The translations under genes and the position numbers were made by a program. 64,000 bases of DNA, taken from Verrucomicrobiota bacterium (GTDB lineage: Bacteria; Verrucomicrobiota; Verrucomicrobiia; Opitutales; Opitutaceae). Positions 36,597 through 44,938 of this stretch are shown here, piece after piece. Positions within the stretch are counted from its first letter, which is position 1. Every line of letters begins with the position of its first letter. Location of the stretch: assembly GCA_028293545.1 (NCBI GenBank), contig JAQGOP010000051.1, positions 1 through 64,000 of the forward strand. Reading direction: 5' to 3'. The notes under the pieces are model-generated. The model was not told where the DNA came from, made no database searches, and worked only from the letters and a program-made list of their open reading frames with translations.

Positions 36597-37142
36597 ATGC
36601 CTCTTCCAACCAAAGCCGAAGCGCAGCTGTTGCTAGAGTCACACGTGCACGACACCTACCAGCGCTATCACGCATTGATGGTCGCGACCGCGATGGAAGG
36701 TTACGCGGCACAGTTTGGCGGTGACGCCGACCTCTGGTATTTGACCGGCCTGCTCCACGATATCGACTTCGAGAAATTTCCCGCGATTCATCCGGCGGAA
36801 TCCCTCAAGTGGTTTCGCGAGTGGAATTATCCAGAGGAATTGATCCACGCGGTCGAAGCGCACGCCTACGGCTACAACGGGTTCACGGCTCTCCCGCAGA
36901 CGAAGCTCGCCGCCGCGCTGCTCGCGACCGACGAGCTCTGCGGGATTTTCTATGCGTATCGGAAACTGAACCCGGTGCGGTACGGCGAGATGAAGGCCAG
37001 TTCGATCCGGAAGAAAGTGAAGGAGCCGTCGTTCGCCGCGAAGGTGGATCGCAAGACGATCCATGTCGGCTGCGAGCACTTGGGCGTGTCGGTCGACGAC
37101 CACGTAGCGAACCTGATCCGGTTTTTGGCGCCACTGGAATAA
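36597..37142 (+). CDS. HD-domain hydrolase
   Basis: A 181-residue HD-superfamily metal-dependent phosphohydrolase. Metal-binding residues appear in order: H in VHDTYQRYHALMV, the HD doublet in LTGLLHDIDFEKFP, a His in AVEAHAYGYNG, and Asp in LLATDELCG. Substrates in the family include nucleotides and cyclic nucleotides. ATG at 36597 (preceded by an in-frame TTG at 36594). Its TAA is followed at once by a REP element, and the gene is convergent with the KTSC-like small gene. Confidence 0.78.
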   Translation: MPLPTKAEAQLLLESHVHDTYQRYHALMVATAMEGYAAQFGGDADLWYLTGLLHDIDFEKFPAIHPAESLKWFREWNYPEELIHAVEAHAYGYNGFTALPQTKLAAALLATDELCGIFYAYRKLNPVRYGEMKASSIRKKVKEPSFAAKVDRKTIHVGCEHLGVSVDDHVANLIRFLAPLE

Positions 37143-37323
37143 AGTAGCGCAGGCGGCCCGCCTGCTTCTGCCCGAGTAGTGAGTAGCGGGTAGCGAGTAG
37201 CGAGCATGCCCAAGCACCTACGGTAACGTTGCACGACTCCCCGTCCGGATCCGTGGTCCGACATGCTCGCTACTCACTACTCGCTACGCGCTACTTCCGG
37301 AGCAGGCGGGCCGCCTGCGCTAC
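37143..37323. repeat. Facing REP pair with long GTAGCGAGTA tails
   Basis: REP 37143-37166 directly follows the HD gene stop; its tail (AGTAGTGAGTAGCGGGTAGCG) runs to about 37206. The centre has GCATGCCCAAGCACC. A reverse tail (ACTCACTACTCGCTACGC) precedes an inverted REP at 37301-37323, which ends 5 bases from the stop of the KTSC-like gene. Confidence 0.92.
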
Positions 37324-37328
37324 GCCGA

Positions 37329-37556
37329 TCAGCGGACGCGCTTGGAATAGCCGCTCTTGACCGCCGTGCTGATGAATGTGCTCAGTCCGCTGCCACTCTG
37401 AGCGAGCCGTTTCATGGTCGCGAGATTTTCCGCCCCGGCGCTCGCGCGAGTGTATTCGTAGACGTGCCCGTCGACGAATTGGACCTGGATCCAATCCGGT
37501 CCGGATTCATACGCGACGACGCCGGAGTTTCCGCTGCGATTGCCGTAACGTTTCAT
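37329..37556 (-). CDS. Small KTSC-like protein
   Basis: A 75-residue protein; SGPDWIQVQFVDGHVYEYTRAS resembles the strand pair of KTSC-type domains (sequence followed by a Gly-x-x-Tyr turn), and the helix LATMKRLAQSGSG and C-terminal TAVKSGYSKRV follow. Start at ATG 37556. Function unknown. Its stop lies 5 bases from the REP element to the left. Confidence 0.6.
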   Translation of the reverse strand: MKRYGNRSGNSGVVAYESGPDWIQVQFVDGHVYEYTRASAGAENLATMKRLAQSGSGLSTFISTAVKSGYSKRVR

Positions 37557-37587
37557 GATTTGTTGCAGCGTGCCTCCGGGGATCCGA

Positions 37588-37667
37588 AGTAGCGCTGGCG
37601 GCCCGCCTGCTCCGACGATCGAATTCCCATTTTCAATCTCCCGAGCAGGCGGGCCGCCTGCGCTACT
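37588..37667. repeat. Facing REP pair between KTSC-like and dehydrogenase genes
   Basis: REP 37588-37611 (variant GTAGCGCTGGCGG) and inverted REP 37643-37667. The right copy is 15 bases from the stop of the sugar dehydrogenase gene; the left copy lies upstream of the small gene. Confidence 0.88.
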
Positions 37668-37681
37668 TCGATCGCTGCGCG

Positions 37682-39439
37682 CTATTCGCTCTTCGCGTAC
37701 GCCACCCGCCAGAGCGTGCCATTTCCATCTTCCGTCACGAGCAGCGCGCCGTCATGCGCGACAGCCACACCCACCGGCCGGCCCCACACGTGGCCGGCAT
37801 CCACCACAAACCCCGTTAGGAAATCCTCATAGCCACCGGTCGGCACGCCGTGTTCGAGCCGCACGCGGATGATCTTGTAACCCGTGCGCGAGCCGCGGTT
37901 CCAGGAACCGTGGAGGGCCGCGAAAATATCCCCGCGGTACTCCGCGGGAAATACCGCCGCACCGCTCGTCGCCGTGTAGAAGGCCAGTTGCAGCGAGGCC
38001 GAGTGCGCTTGGAGCAACACGTCCGGCACGATCGCCTCGCCAGCGAGCTCGGGCCGCTTCCCGGGATGGCGCGGATCCTCGTGGTTGCCCAGATAGTACC
38101 AGGGCCAGCCGTAATATCCGCCCTCCTTTACCCGCGTGATGTAGTCGGGCACGAGGTTGTCGCCGAGACCGTCGCGTTCGTTCGTCGAGGTCCACAATTC
38201 ACCCGTCAAGGGATCGACGGCCAGCCCCACGCCGTTGCGGATACCGGTGGCGAAGGTCCGCAGCGGTGCGCGTCCCTCGGGATCGGTGACGAGGATGAGC
38301 GCGCGGTTGGTTTCGGGGCCCCAGGAGGCGCCGCGTCCGTGTTCTGCTTCCCATGCGCGGATTTCGTCCGGTGTTTTCCGGGCCATGCCCTCGGCGACGT
38401 TGGAGCCCGAGCCGACCGAGATGAACAGGCGCCGGTCGTCGGGGGAAAATACCACATCGCGCGTGCTGTGCCCGCCGGTGTTGTCCGCCAGGTGCGGCAC
38501 GATGACCTGGGCGGCGCCCCGCGCCGTGAGGTCGCCGCTGCGGTACGGGAAACGAACGACCGAGTTGTTGTTCGCCACGTAGACCCACTGCGGATTGCTG
38601 CCCGAGGGAAAAAACGCGATGCCGAACGGTCGGTCGAGCTTGTCCGCGTAAACCTGGTTTTTGGACGGCGCGTCGGCGCCGTCTTCCGCGCGGATGACCC
38701 GGATCCGGTTGGAGGAAGTTTCGGCAAGGAAAATATCCCCGTTCGGCGCGATCCGGAGGAGCCGGGGATTCGAAAGTCCCTCGGCGAACCGTTTGACGGT
38801 GAAACCCGCCGGCACGGAGAGGCGGGCATCGCTCGGCGGCCGCACCACTTTCGGGCTGTTGCCAGCCGACTCGGTGCTGAAAGGCGCGGGCAGGTCCGCG
38901 ACGGTGAGATGATGTTGGACGCCCGGACGCGCATTATACCAATCACCGGGGTCGCTCCTCGGAGTGGCCGGGGCTGGCGCGCGGGCCGCGGTCGACGGAG
39001 CGCCAGCCGATGCGACCAAGGTGGACAGGTAAGCGATCAGGTTGGCGCGATCTTCGGGCTTGGGCACAGGGATCGGCATGGATGTGCCCGGGACCGCCGT
39101 CGGCGGGCTCGTGAGAAATCGGTCCAGCGTGGCGGCATCCCACGTGAGCTTCGAATCGATCAAAGCCTGGGTGTAACTGAAATTGGGGCTGGATGCGGCG
39201 CGTCGGCCGACGACGCCGACCAAGTTGGGCCCCTGGCCTGAGGTGGGGACGCCGCCCGCGCCGAGGGTCGCAGCATGGCAAAGCGCGCAACTCTGGAGGA
39301 AGTAAGCCTTGCCGAGGGCGACATCGCCGGCCGGGGCCGCGGAGTCAGCAGCGCGAGCCGCGTGGCCGAGGGAGACAAGAAGAACGAGGCCGGTCGCGAG
39401 CGACCGAGGAGAACCGAACCGGGCGAAGCGGGATGTCAT
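37682..39439 (-). CDS. Cytochrome c fused to sugar-dehydrogenase-like propeller
   Basis: A 585-residue exported protein. After the signal peptide (start ATG 39439, MTSRFARFGSPRSLATGLVL) comes a cytochrome c domain with heme motif CALCH and a distal Met candidate in PGTSMPIPVPK. After an Ala/Pro linker follows a six-bladed GSDH/PQQ-type beta-propeller (FAEGLSNPRLLRIAPNGDIFLAE, TFATGIRNGVGLAVDPLTGELWTSTNERDG, GWPWYYLG). The architecture suggests a periplasmic sugar oxidase whose electrons pass intramolecularly to heme c. No PQQ-synthesis genes are in the window. A stop lies near a REP element. Confidence 0.85.
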   Translation of the reverse strand: MTSRFARFGSPRSLATGLVLLVSLGHAARAADSAAPAGDVALGKAYFLQSCALCHAATLGAGGVPTSGQGPNLVGVVGRRAASSPNFSYTQALIDSKLTWDAATLDRFLTSPPTAVPGTSMPIPVPKPEDRANLIAYLSTLVASAGAPSTAARAPAPATPRSDPGDWYNARPGVQHHLTVADLPAPFSTESAGNSPKVVRPPSDARLSVPAGFTVKRFAEGLSNPRLLRIAPNGDIFLAETSSNRIRVIRAEDGADAPSKNQVYADKLDRPFGIAFFPSGSNPQWVYVANNNSVVRFPYRSGDLTARGAAQVIVPHLADNTGGHSTRDVVFSPDDRRLFISVGSGSNVAEGMARKTPDEIRAWEAEHGRGASWGPETNRALILVTDPEGRAPLRTFATGIRNGVGLAVDPLTGELWTSTNERDGLGDNLVPDYITRVKEGGYYGWPWYYLGNHEDPRHPGKRPELAGEAIVPDVLLQAHSASLQLAFYTATSGAAVFPAEYRGDIFAALHGSWNRGSRTGYKIIRVRLEHGVPTGGYEDFLTGFVVDAGHVWGRPVGVAVAHDGALLVTEDGNGTLWRVAYAKSE

Positions 39440-39572
39440 GGAAGGAGAAATCGCGAGGGCATGAGTCGACGAAGCGATCACACCCGGCGGAGTGCCAGGC
39501 GGGCGCTTCGGCCCCGACTTTCTCGATCAGTTTCGGATTCGCAAATTCCGGGGCCACTTTTTGCCGGGGCAG

Positions 39573-39665
39573 AAGTAGCGCAGGCGGCCCGCCTGCTCCG
39601 GAGATCGGTTTCGGAAATTCGACGTCGAGCTTCGATCACTGAGCAGGCGAGCCGCCTGCGCTACT
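39573..39665. repeat. Facing REP pair before the DUF2235 gene end
   Basis: REP 39573-39597 (plus) and inverted variant 39642-39665 (GAGCAGGCGAGCCGCCTGCG). The right copy ends 8 bases from the stop of the minus-strand DUF2235 gene. Confidence 0.9.
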
Positions 39666-39673
39666 TCGATCGC

Positions 39674-40912
39674 CTACCAGTTTGTCGTTGCGTACAGCTC
39701 GACACTCTCCGCTCCAGGATAGGCGAGCGGTTGATAGATCGGGGCGGAAATCGTGCAAGTGGGAGGGAAACGTCCGTCTTCGGCGCAGAACTGGAGCCCG
39801 CCATGTTGGACGAACGCCTCTACGCTCGGATGCACCTTGGGCGTTGCATTATTGGCTGCCGTGATTTCGCGCGGGGCGACTCTGCCAATATTGTTTGGCA
39901 GTTCCTGCTGGTGTCGCAGCCAGGGCAGACCCCGCGTGTCGACATAGCGAGCGGCCGGCTCGGCTTTCCACGCGAGCGCGGGGAGCCCGTCGGTGGCGAG
40001 GGCGTTGGTCCACGTTTTCCACGTGAAGTCGAGGGTTACGCGGGAGAGAGCATCGTTGAAATAACCGCCGCCGACATCGCAGTGGCCACCGGGGAACCAG
40101 ACCTCCTTCATCGCCGAAGCTCGCTTGGCCGGGTATTGCAGCAGCGTCGGCACAAAGGGAACGCGGAATTCGTCGAGTGCCACGCAATGGACCGCGCGTG
40201 CGACGGCGGCGGGCACAATCCAGTCGGACGCGGCGGCCGAAACATTTTCGGGCACGGTATCCCACACGCCGAGGAACGCGATCGGGAGGTCGGCGCCGGC
40301 CAGGAATGGCTTCTTGGCCCACTTCGTGTCGATCGACCAGACATCGTGCCGCAACTGTGCGTTGTTCCGCACCGAACGGTAGCGGTCCTCGGCCATCACC
40401 GATGAGACCAGGCCACGTTGGCCGAGATCGCGGGCGAACAGCCGGGCGCTCGCGGCGCCGCGGCTGAATCCCAGGATCGAGATGATGTCACCGCTTTGGT
40501 AGCAGCGCAGGAATTCGCAGTAAGCGGCGTTGCGGACATGCTCCTCCATCGAGGCAAACATTCCCTCGGCGAGGCGATTCAGCGCGTCGTTTTCATCGTC
40601 GTTACCCACGCCCCGGAAATAATGAGTGATCTGGGCCGCGCTGTCGGGTGCGAGCGCGAGGTAGGTCTTGGCGACGTTGGTGATGATCGGCGGATAGGCT
40701 TTGGCCGGGTCGTCTTTGCTGACCCAGAGCTGTCGCGCGGCGTCCCACCCGAAATCACTGGGATTGACGCCGGTCTCGTCATTCCACGTCCCGTCAAAAA
40801 GAAACACGTGGTGCCGCCCACCCGAATCCTTCTGCCAATCCGGATTACAGAAAAGCTCCCGCCGCCGGAGGTCGTTCGGCTTGTTGCCAGAGGATTGGTT
40901 GGGCGGTGGCAT
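39674..40912 (-). CDS. DUF2235 alpha/beta hydrolase (Tle1-like fold)
   Basis: A 412-residue protein of the DUF2235 group, an alpha/beta-hydrolase fold shared with the Tle1 type VI phospholipase effectors. FLFDGTWNDETG is the family N-terminal signature; GFSRGAAS is the nucleophile elbow with Ser; FLGVWDTV carries the Asp; PGGHCDVGGGY carries the His region. No type VI secretion genes or immunity-like gene are adjacent and no signal peptide is seen, so an effector role is unsupported. The ATG at 40912 is preferred over TTG 40921. Confidence 0.8.
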   Translation of the reverse strand: MPPPNQSSGNKPNDLRRRELFCNPDWQKDSGGRHHVFLFDGTWNDETGVNPSDFGWDAARQLWVSKDDPAKAYPPIITNVAKTYLALAPDSAAQITHYFRGVGNDDENDALNRLAEGMFASMEEHVRNAAYCEFLRCYQSGDIISILGFSRGAASARLFARDLGQRGLVSSVMAEDRYRSVRNNAQLRHDVWSIDTKWAKKPFLAGADLPIAFLGVWDTVPENVSAAASDWIVPAAVARAVHCVALDEFRVPFVPTLLQYPAKRASAMKEVWFPGGHCDVGGGYFNDALSRVTLDFTWKTWTNALATDGLPALAWKAEPAARYVDTRGLPWLRHQQELPNNIGRVAPREITAANNATPKVHPSVEAFVQHGGLQFCAEDGRFPPTCTISAPIYQPLAYPGAESVELYATTNW

Positions 40913-41325
40913 GCGGGGCAAAATCCATTCTCAGGCGGTCGCACTGAATTCCTGCCAAACGCCTGGGTCAACACTCCGTAGCTACCTTGTTATGGTACTT
41001 GCCGCCCATTTTTCTCCTTCGATTCCGGCAGAAACAAGGAGTCGTGGACCTGTCCCTTAAGATTCTCTCTGGGTGACGCCGTGTGTGATGTACGACGGCG
41101 ATGAGGATCGCCTATTAGCCCCAACTCCGCGGGTGGAGCGGCTTGTCTCGAAGACGCTTCAGTTCGCTGGGCCTTTCGGAAAATCGATCACTGGCCTGAT
41201 CTGCGCTTGCACAGGTTGAGTGGGCAGATTTTGTGGCGGACCCGAATTATGTCCCCAGCTTCGGCCACTTCTGAAATCCGCGATGATCACTGGCTGGTGA
41301 TATTCGCTCCACCCTCCGCCTAACC
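40913..41325. other. 413-base gap, nothing recognised
   Basis: No open frame with recognisable features on either strand. A fragment ACCTGTCCCTTAAG near 41050 matches dispersed GGGACAGG words seen near 44.39 and 47.95 kb. Base composition is slightly lower in GC than neighbouring genes. Confidence 0.4.
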
Positions 41326-42519
41326 ATGTCACGCGTTCCCCTCTACACACGCATCCGCGAAATTTTGGAATCGGCACGCAGCCGGGTGGCGCGCTCGGTC
41401 AATACGACACAGGTTGTGGCGAATTGGCTGATCGGCCGGGAGATTGTCGAAGAGGAGCAGAAGGGGAAACGTCGTGCGGGTTATGGGGATAAACTTCTGC
41501 AACGGCTCACGCAAAAGCTATCCCGTGATTTTGGCCCCGGCTACAGTTTGCCTCACCTGAAGAATCTGCGCGGTTTCTATGTCGCCTATCCCCAATTACT
41601 GGGTGCCGGGAAAAGCCACGCAGTGCGTAGCCTTTTGCCGACAGCGGAAAATGGCTACGCACCGCGTAGCTTATTGCAGCGTCCGATTACCGAATCGCCG
41701 TCTCGGAAATTACATACGCCGGATTCCGAGACGGAGATATCGAACGCACTGCGTTCGATATCTGAGGAATGGGAACCCGGCCAGCTGAACCCAAATCTAT
41801 CGTGGACCCACTACCGCACGCTCATGAGAGTAGATCGTCCCGCCGCTCGCGCGTTCTACGAAATCGAGGCGGTGAAGGAGTCCTGGTCGGCGCGCGAATT
41901 GGAGCGTCAGATTGCCAGCTTGCTCTTCGAACGACTGGCGAAGAGCCGTGACAAGGCCGGAGTGATGCGGCTGGCGACGAAGGGCCATGAGATCGCGTCG
42001 CCCGCTGATGTTTTCAAGGATCCGGTCGTCATCGAATTTCTCGGGCTGCCGGAATCGCACCGCCTGGCCGAGTCCGACCTCGAGCAAGCGGTCCTCGATC
42101 AACTTCAATCCTTCCTGCTCGAACTCGGAAAAGGCTTCGCGTTTGTCGCGCGCCAGCAGCGACTCACGCTCGAGGGCGATCATTTCTACATCGATCTCGT
42201 TTTCTACCACGTCGTCCTGAAGTGCTACGTGATCCTCGATCTCAAGGTGGGGAAGCTCACGCACGGCGACCTCGGCCAGCTCCAGCTCTACGTGAATTAT
42301 TACGACCGCGAAAAACGCACGGCGGGCGACAACCCCACGCTCGGCTTGACGCTTTGCACGGACAAAAACGATGCCGTGGTGAAATACACGCTCGGCGCCG
42401 ACCAGGAGAAAACGATCTTCGCCAGCCGCTACAAACTTCACCTGCCCAGCGAAGCCGAACTGAAAGCCGAGGTCCGCCGCGAGCTGAAGCAGATTACGTC
42501 TATGCCTAAATCCGGCTAG
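41326..42519 (+). CDS. PDDEXK nuclease family (DUF1016/YhcG-type)
   Basis: A 397-residue protein. N-terminal DUF1016_N domain (IREILESARSRVARSVNTTQVVANWLIGREIVEEE in part, then RGFYVAYPQL), then LSWTHYRTLMRVDRPAARAFYEIEA, and a C-terminal PDDEXK-like domain with GDHFYIDLVFYHVVLKCYVILDLKVG holding the Asp and Asp-x-Lys (ExK-equivalent) residues. The role of the family is not settled; links to recombination and defence are proposed. A 50-residue segment at about 98-147 interrupts the usual homology and is encoded by several palindromic sequences (see findings). Start ATG 41326. Confidence 0.82.
   Translation: MSRVPLYTRIREILESARSRVARSVNTTQVVANWLIGREIVEEEQKGKRRAGYGDKLLQRLTQKLSRDFGPGYSLPHLKNLRGFYVAYPQLLGAGKSHAVRSLLPTAENGYAPRSLLQRPITESPSRKLHTPDSETEISNALRSISEEWEPGQLNPNLSWTHYRTLMRVDRPAARAFYEIEAVKESWSARELERQIASLLFERLAKSRDKAGVMRLATKGHEIASPADVFKDPVVIEFLGLPESHRLAESDLEQAVLDQLQSFLLELGKGFAFVARQQRLTLEGDHFYIDLVFYHVVLKCYVILDLKVGKLTHGDLGQLQLYVNYYDREKRTAGDNPTLGLTLCTDKNDAVVKYTLGADQEKTIFASRYKLHLPSEAELKAEVRRELKQITSMPKSG
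41617..41766 (+). repeat. Palindromic inserts inside the nuclease reading frame
   Basis: Four inverted repeats in 150 bases: TGCGTAGCC 41624-41632 with GGCTACGCA 41653-41661; GCTACGC 41654-41660 with GCGTAGC 41664-41670; CCGTCTCGGAA 41698-41708 with TTCCGAGACGG 41724-41734; and a perfect 14-bp palindrome with one centre base, AGATATCGAACGCA 41735-41748 with its inverse to 41763. The reading frame stays open through all of them. Confidence 0.9.
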
Positions 42520-42541
42520 CCGCATCCCGTTACCCCGAGGT

Positions 42542-44098
42542 TCAGCGTCCCATGCGCTTGCGGGCGGCGAGGAGTTGCTGCTGCAGCTGAATCTTGGCCT
42601 GCAGCGTCTGGAGCTGGGCGGGGGCGAGGATGGTTTGGAGCTGGCCGAGGCCGGCTTCGTTGAGCTGCACCACGCCGAGATCGCCGTTCAGGACGGTGAA
42701 GGGATTGCCGGGAGGGAGCGCGGGCGTGCCGTAGGTTGCGAGCATCTGCGTCACTGCGACGGCTTGCGTGTCGGTCAGCGGCGTTGCGGTGTAACTGAGC
42801 GCCTGGCTGAGGAGATTGGTCGTGTTCCGCGCGGGGACCGAGGCCTGGTACTGCTGGAATTCCGTGAAGCCGGCGGAACCGAGCAGGGTGGAGATCTGGG
42901 TGTCGATGGACTTTACGGCTTCGGCGACCACTTGGAAGAAGGCCTTGGGATCGGTCGCGATGTCGATGCCCTGCTGGTGCGCCGCCGACATGCTGTCGAA
43001 GCCGACCATCTGCTTTTCGACCAGTAGGCGTTTGAACTGCTCAACTTGGTCCGCATTCAGCTGCAGGCTCTTGAACAGCGCGCCGTACTGGAGATCGATC
43101 CGGCTCTGCGCCTGGATGGAGTTCTGCTGCTGCATCGCCGGGTTGTCGAACAGCTCAAGCACGGCCGTGAGCCCGCTCTTCGGCGGCGTGGCGGCCGCGG
43201 CTACCGGAGGGTTTGTCGATACGGGCCGGGCGGCGGACGGCGAAGCTGGCTCGGGTACGGCGACCGCGGCTGGCCGGATGTGACTGGCGACAGGCGAAAC
43301 GGCGGCGGAGGCGGCGAGCTGATCGGCGCGGCGATGCTCGCGCACGGCGAACGTGAGGCTGGCCAGCGTCACAAGCGTGGCGGCGCCGAGGGTGATTTTG
43401 GTCGAGGTCATAAGGTGAAGGGCTCCGGCGAAGGTGATGATTCCGGCGGCGGGCGCAGCCAGGGCGCTGCTGACGGCGGCGGTCGCGAGCGTGGCGGGCG
43501 CGGCGGTCAGGCTGTGATTGGCGAGCAAGACGCCGAGGGCCGCGGTGCTCGAGGTGACGCCCCGGCGTCCGAGACGGGCCCGCAGCTTTTCGAGCGCTCG
43601 TTCGACGCGCATCCGCGCCGCGTTTTCGCTGAGGTGAAGCCGGGCTCCAATATCGGCGAAGGATTTTCCGCCGAAAAACCGGAGGATCACCGCGTGGCGA
43701 TCGCGCTCGTCGAGCGAGGCGATGATCTCGTCCAGTTTGGGGCTGACCTGTTCCCATTCCACAGTTGGCTCGGGCTCCGCGTTCATAGCGGTAAGAAGGT
43801 GAGCTGCCGACTCCCGTTCGGCGCGGCGCAGGCGGCTGCGGATCGCGTCGATGGCGGCAAAGCGCGTGGATTGATGCAGCCAGGCGGTGACGACGGGATG
43901 GCTGGCGAGGGCGGCCGCCTTCTGTGCCGCGGCCACGAACACCTTCTGGGTGATATCCTCGGCGAGATGGCCATCGCCGTGGGTCTGGCGCAGGGCGGCA
44001 GAATAGACGAAGTCGACATTGCGACGCACGAACGTCGTGAAAGCCGCTTCGTCATGGCTCTCGGCATAGCGTCGCAGGCATTCAGCATCGTCGGTCAT
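42542..44098 (-). CDS. Sigma-70 family factor with membrane-spanning C-terminal extension
   Basis: A 518-residue protein: an ECF-type sigma factor at residues about 1-185 (region 2 TFVRRNVDFVYSAALRQT and ITQKVFVAAAQKAAAL; region 4 DRHAVILRFFGGKSFADIGARLHLSENAARMRVERAL), an Ala-rich linker, hydrophobic segment(s) including TSTKITLGAATLVTLASLTFAV, a Pro/Ala-rich spacer, and a helical C-terminal part (LQLNADQVEQFKRLLVEKQM, LGQLQTILAPAQLQTLQAKI) that recalls Spy/CpxP-type helices. The start at ATG 44098 (MTDDAECLRRYAESH) follows family practice. The extension probably holds the sigma factor at the membrane. Confidence 0.82.
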   Translation of the reverse strand: MTDDAECLRRYAESHDEAAFTTFVRRNVDFVYSAALRQTHGDGHLAEDITQKVFVAAAQKAAALASHPVVTAWLHQSTRFAAIDAIRSRLRRAERESAAHLLTAMNAEPEPTVEWEQVSPKLDEIIASLDERDRHAVILRFFGGKSFADIGARLHLSENAARMRVERALEKLRARLGRRGVTSSTAALGVLLANHSLTAAPATLATAAVSSALAAPAAGIITFAGALHLMTSTKITLGAATLVTLASLTFAVREHRRADQLAASAAVSPVASHIRPAAVAVPEPASPSAARPVSTNPPVAAAATPPKSGLTAVLELFDNPAMQQQNSIQAQSRIDLQYGALFKSLQLNADQVEQFKRLLVEKQMVGFDSMSAAHQQGIDIATDPKAFFQVVAEAVKSIDTQISTLLGSAGFTEFQQYQASVPARNTTNLLSQALSYTATPLTDTQAVAVTQMLATYGTPALPPGNPFTVLNGDLGVVQLNEAGLGQLQTILAPAQLQTLQAKIQLQQQLLAARKRMGR

Positions 44099-44479
44099 GT
44101 GATTCAGCTTCTTACCGGCACCGACGAAGAAACCGCACAAGAAAAATGCCTGCGTGGCGTGACTCAGAAATAAAGACTACTAGCGCACGATCAAACTTCC
44201 CGGATTAGGACCGCCACAGCTGGATAAAAATACTTCCCGTCGAAGAGATGCCGAGTCTTTGGCTAAAATCCGGAAGCCAAGTTAACGCTCCAGGCCAACA
44301 GGCAATGCAATGCGAGCCGGCGGAGCGAACGAGTGCGGAAGAAGAGAAGATCCATCGTGGTGTCCGAGGTTAGCCAATGCCGTTAAAATAAGGGACAGGT
44401 AAGAACGGGCCTAAAACTCAGAGGCGGGTCGAAGACGCCGCCCTACGGTCGATCTGGTCTTCCGCGATTTAGTCTGCAG
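44099..44479. other. 380-base gap, dispersed words only
   Basis: No credible gene. It contains AAGGGACAGGTAAGAACGGG near 44392 and AACTCAGAGGCGGGTCGAAG near 44417, the second recurring at 45782-45803. GC content is lower than in the surrounding genes. Confidence 0.4.
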
Positions 44480-44938
44480 TCAGCGTGAAGCGAGCCTGCT
44501 GAGATCGGGGTGCTGGGTTTGGAGCCAGGCCCGCACGTCGCTCCGAAGCTCGCGGGCGAAGGCGATCAAATCATCGGCGTTCTGGTCCGAGGCTCCGCCG
44601 GCATAGTCGTAAGCGGCGGCGTTCCGTTTGCCGCGACAGAGATCAAGGTAACGCGCGTCGTCCTCCCGGTCTGCGCCAAGAATGAGCGGCAACGCATCGA
44701 TTGCGCGCTTGTGAGACGACTGGCCCTTTTCCGGACGATAACCTTCGGCGAGCAGCAGGATCGTGCAAAGCTTCAGGGCTGCATCGTAGGCGATACAGTA
44801 GCGTGAGTCGGCTGAGATGGATCCGCTCGTCGCGTCCGACAGGTCGCGGTCGGCGATGCGGAGAAGGTCCCGGATTTCTTCAGGGCTGGATTGATGGGGC
44901 CGAATCCATCCCGCGTTGTGCCAGTTCAGCAAACTCAT
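44480..44938 (-). CDS. HEPN-domain protein, likely toxin of an MNT-HEPN pair
   Basis: A 152-residue all-helical HEPN-like protein. The CRGKRNAAAYDYAG motif supplies the Arg-Asn-...-Tyr signature typical of the HEPN RNase-like active site. The ATG at 44938 (MSLLNWHNAGWIRPHQS) overlaps the last 59 bases of the upstream MNT gene in another frame, implying translational coupling. Genes of this type are usually toxic RNases or are neutralised by the partner nucleotidyltransferase; the toxin assignment is inferred from gene order and family. Confidence 0.78.
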   Translation of the reverse strand: MSLLNWHNAGWIRPHQSSPEEIRDLLRIADRDLSDATSGSISADSRYCIAYDAALKLCTILLLAEGYRPEKGQSSHKRAIDALPLILGADREDDARYLDLCRGKRNAAAYDYAGGASDQNADDLIAFARELRSDVRAWLQTQHPDLSRLASR

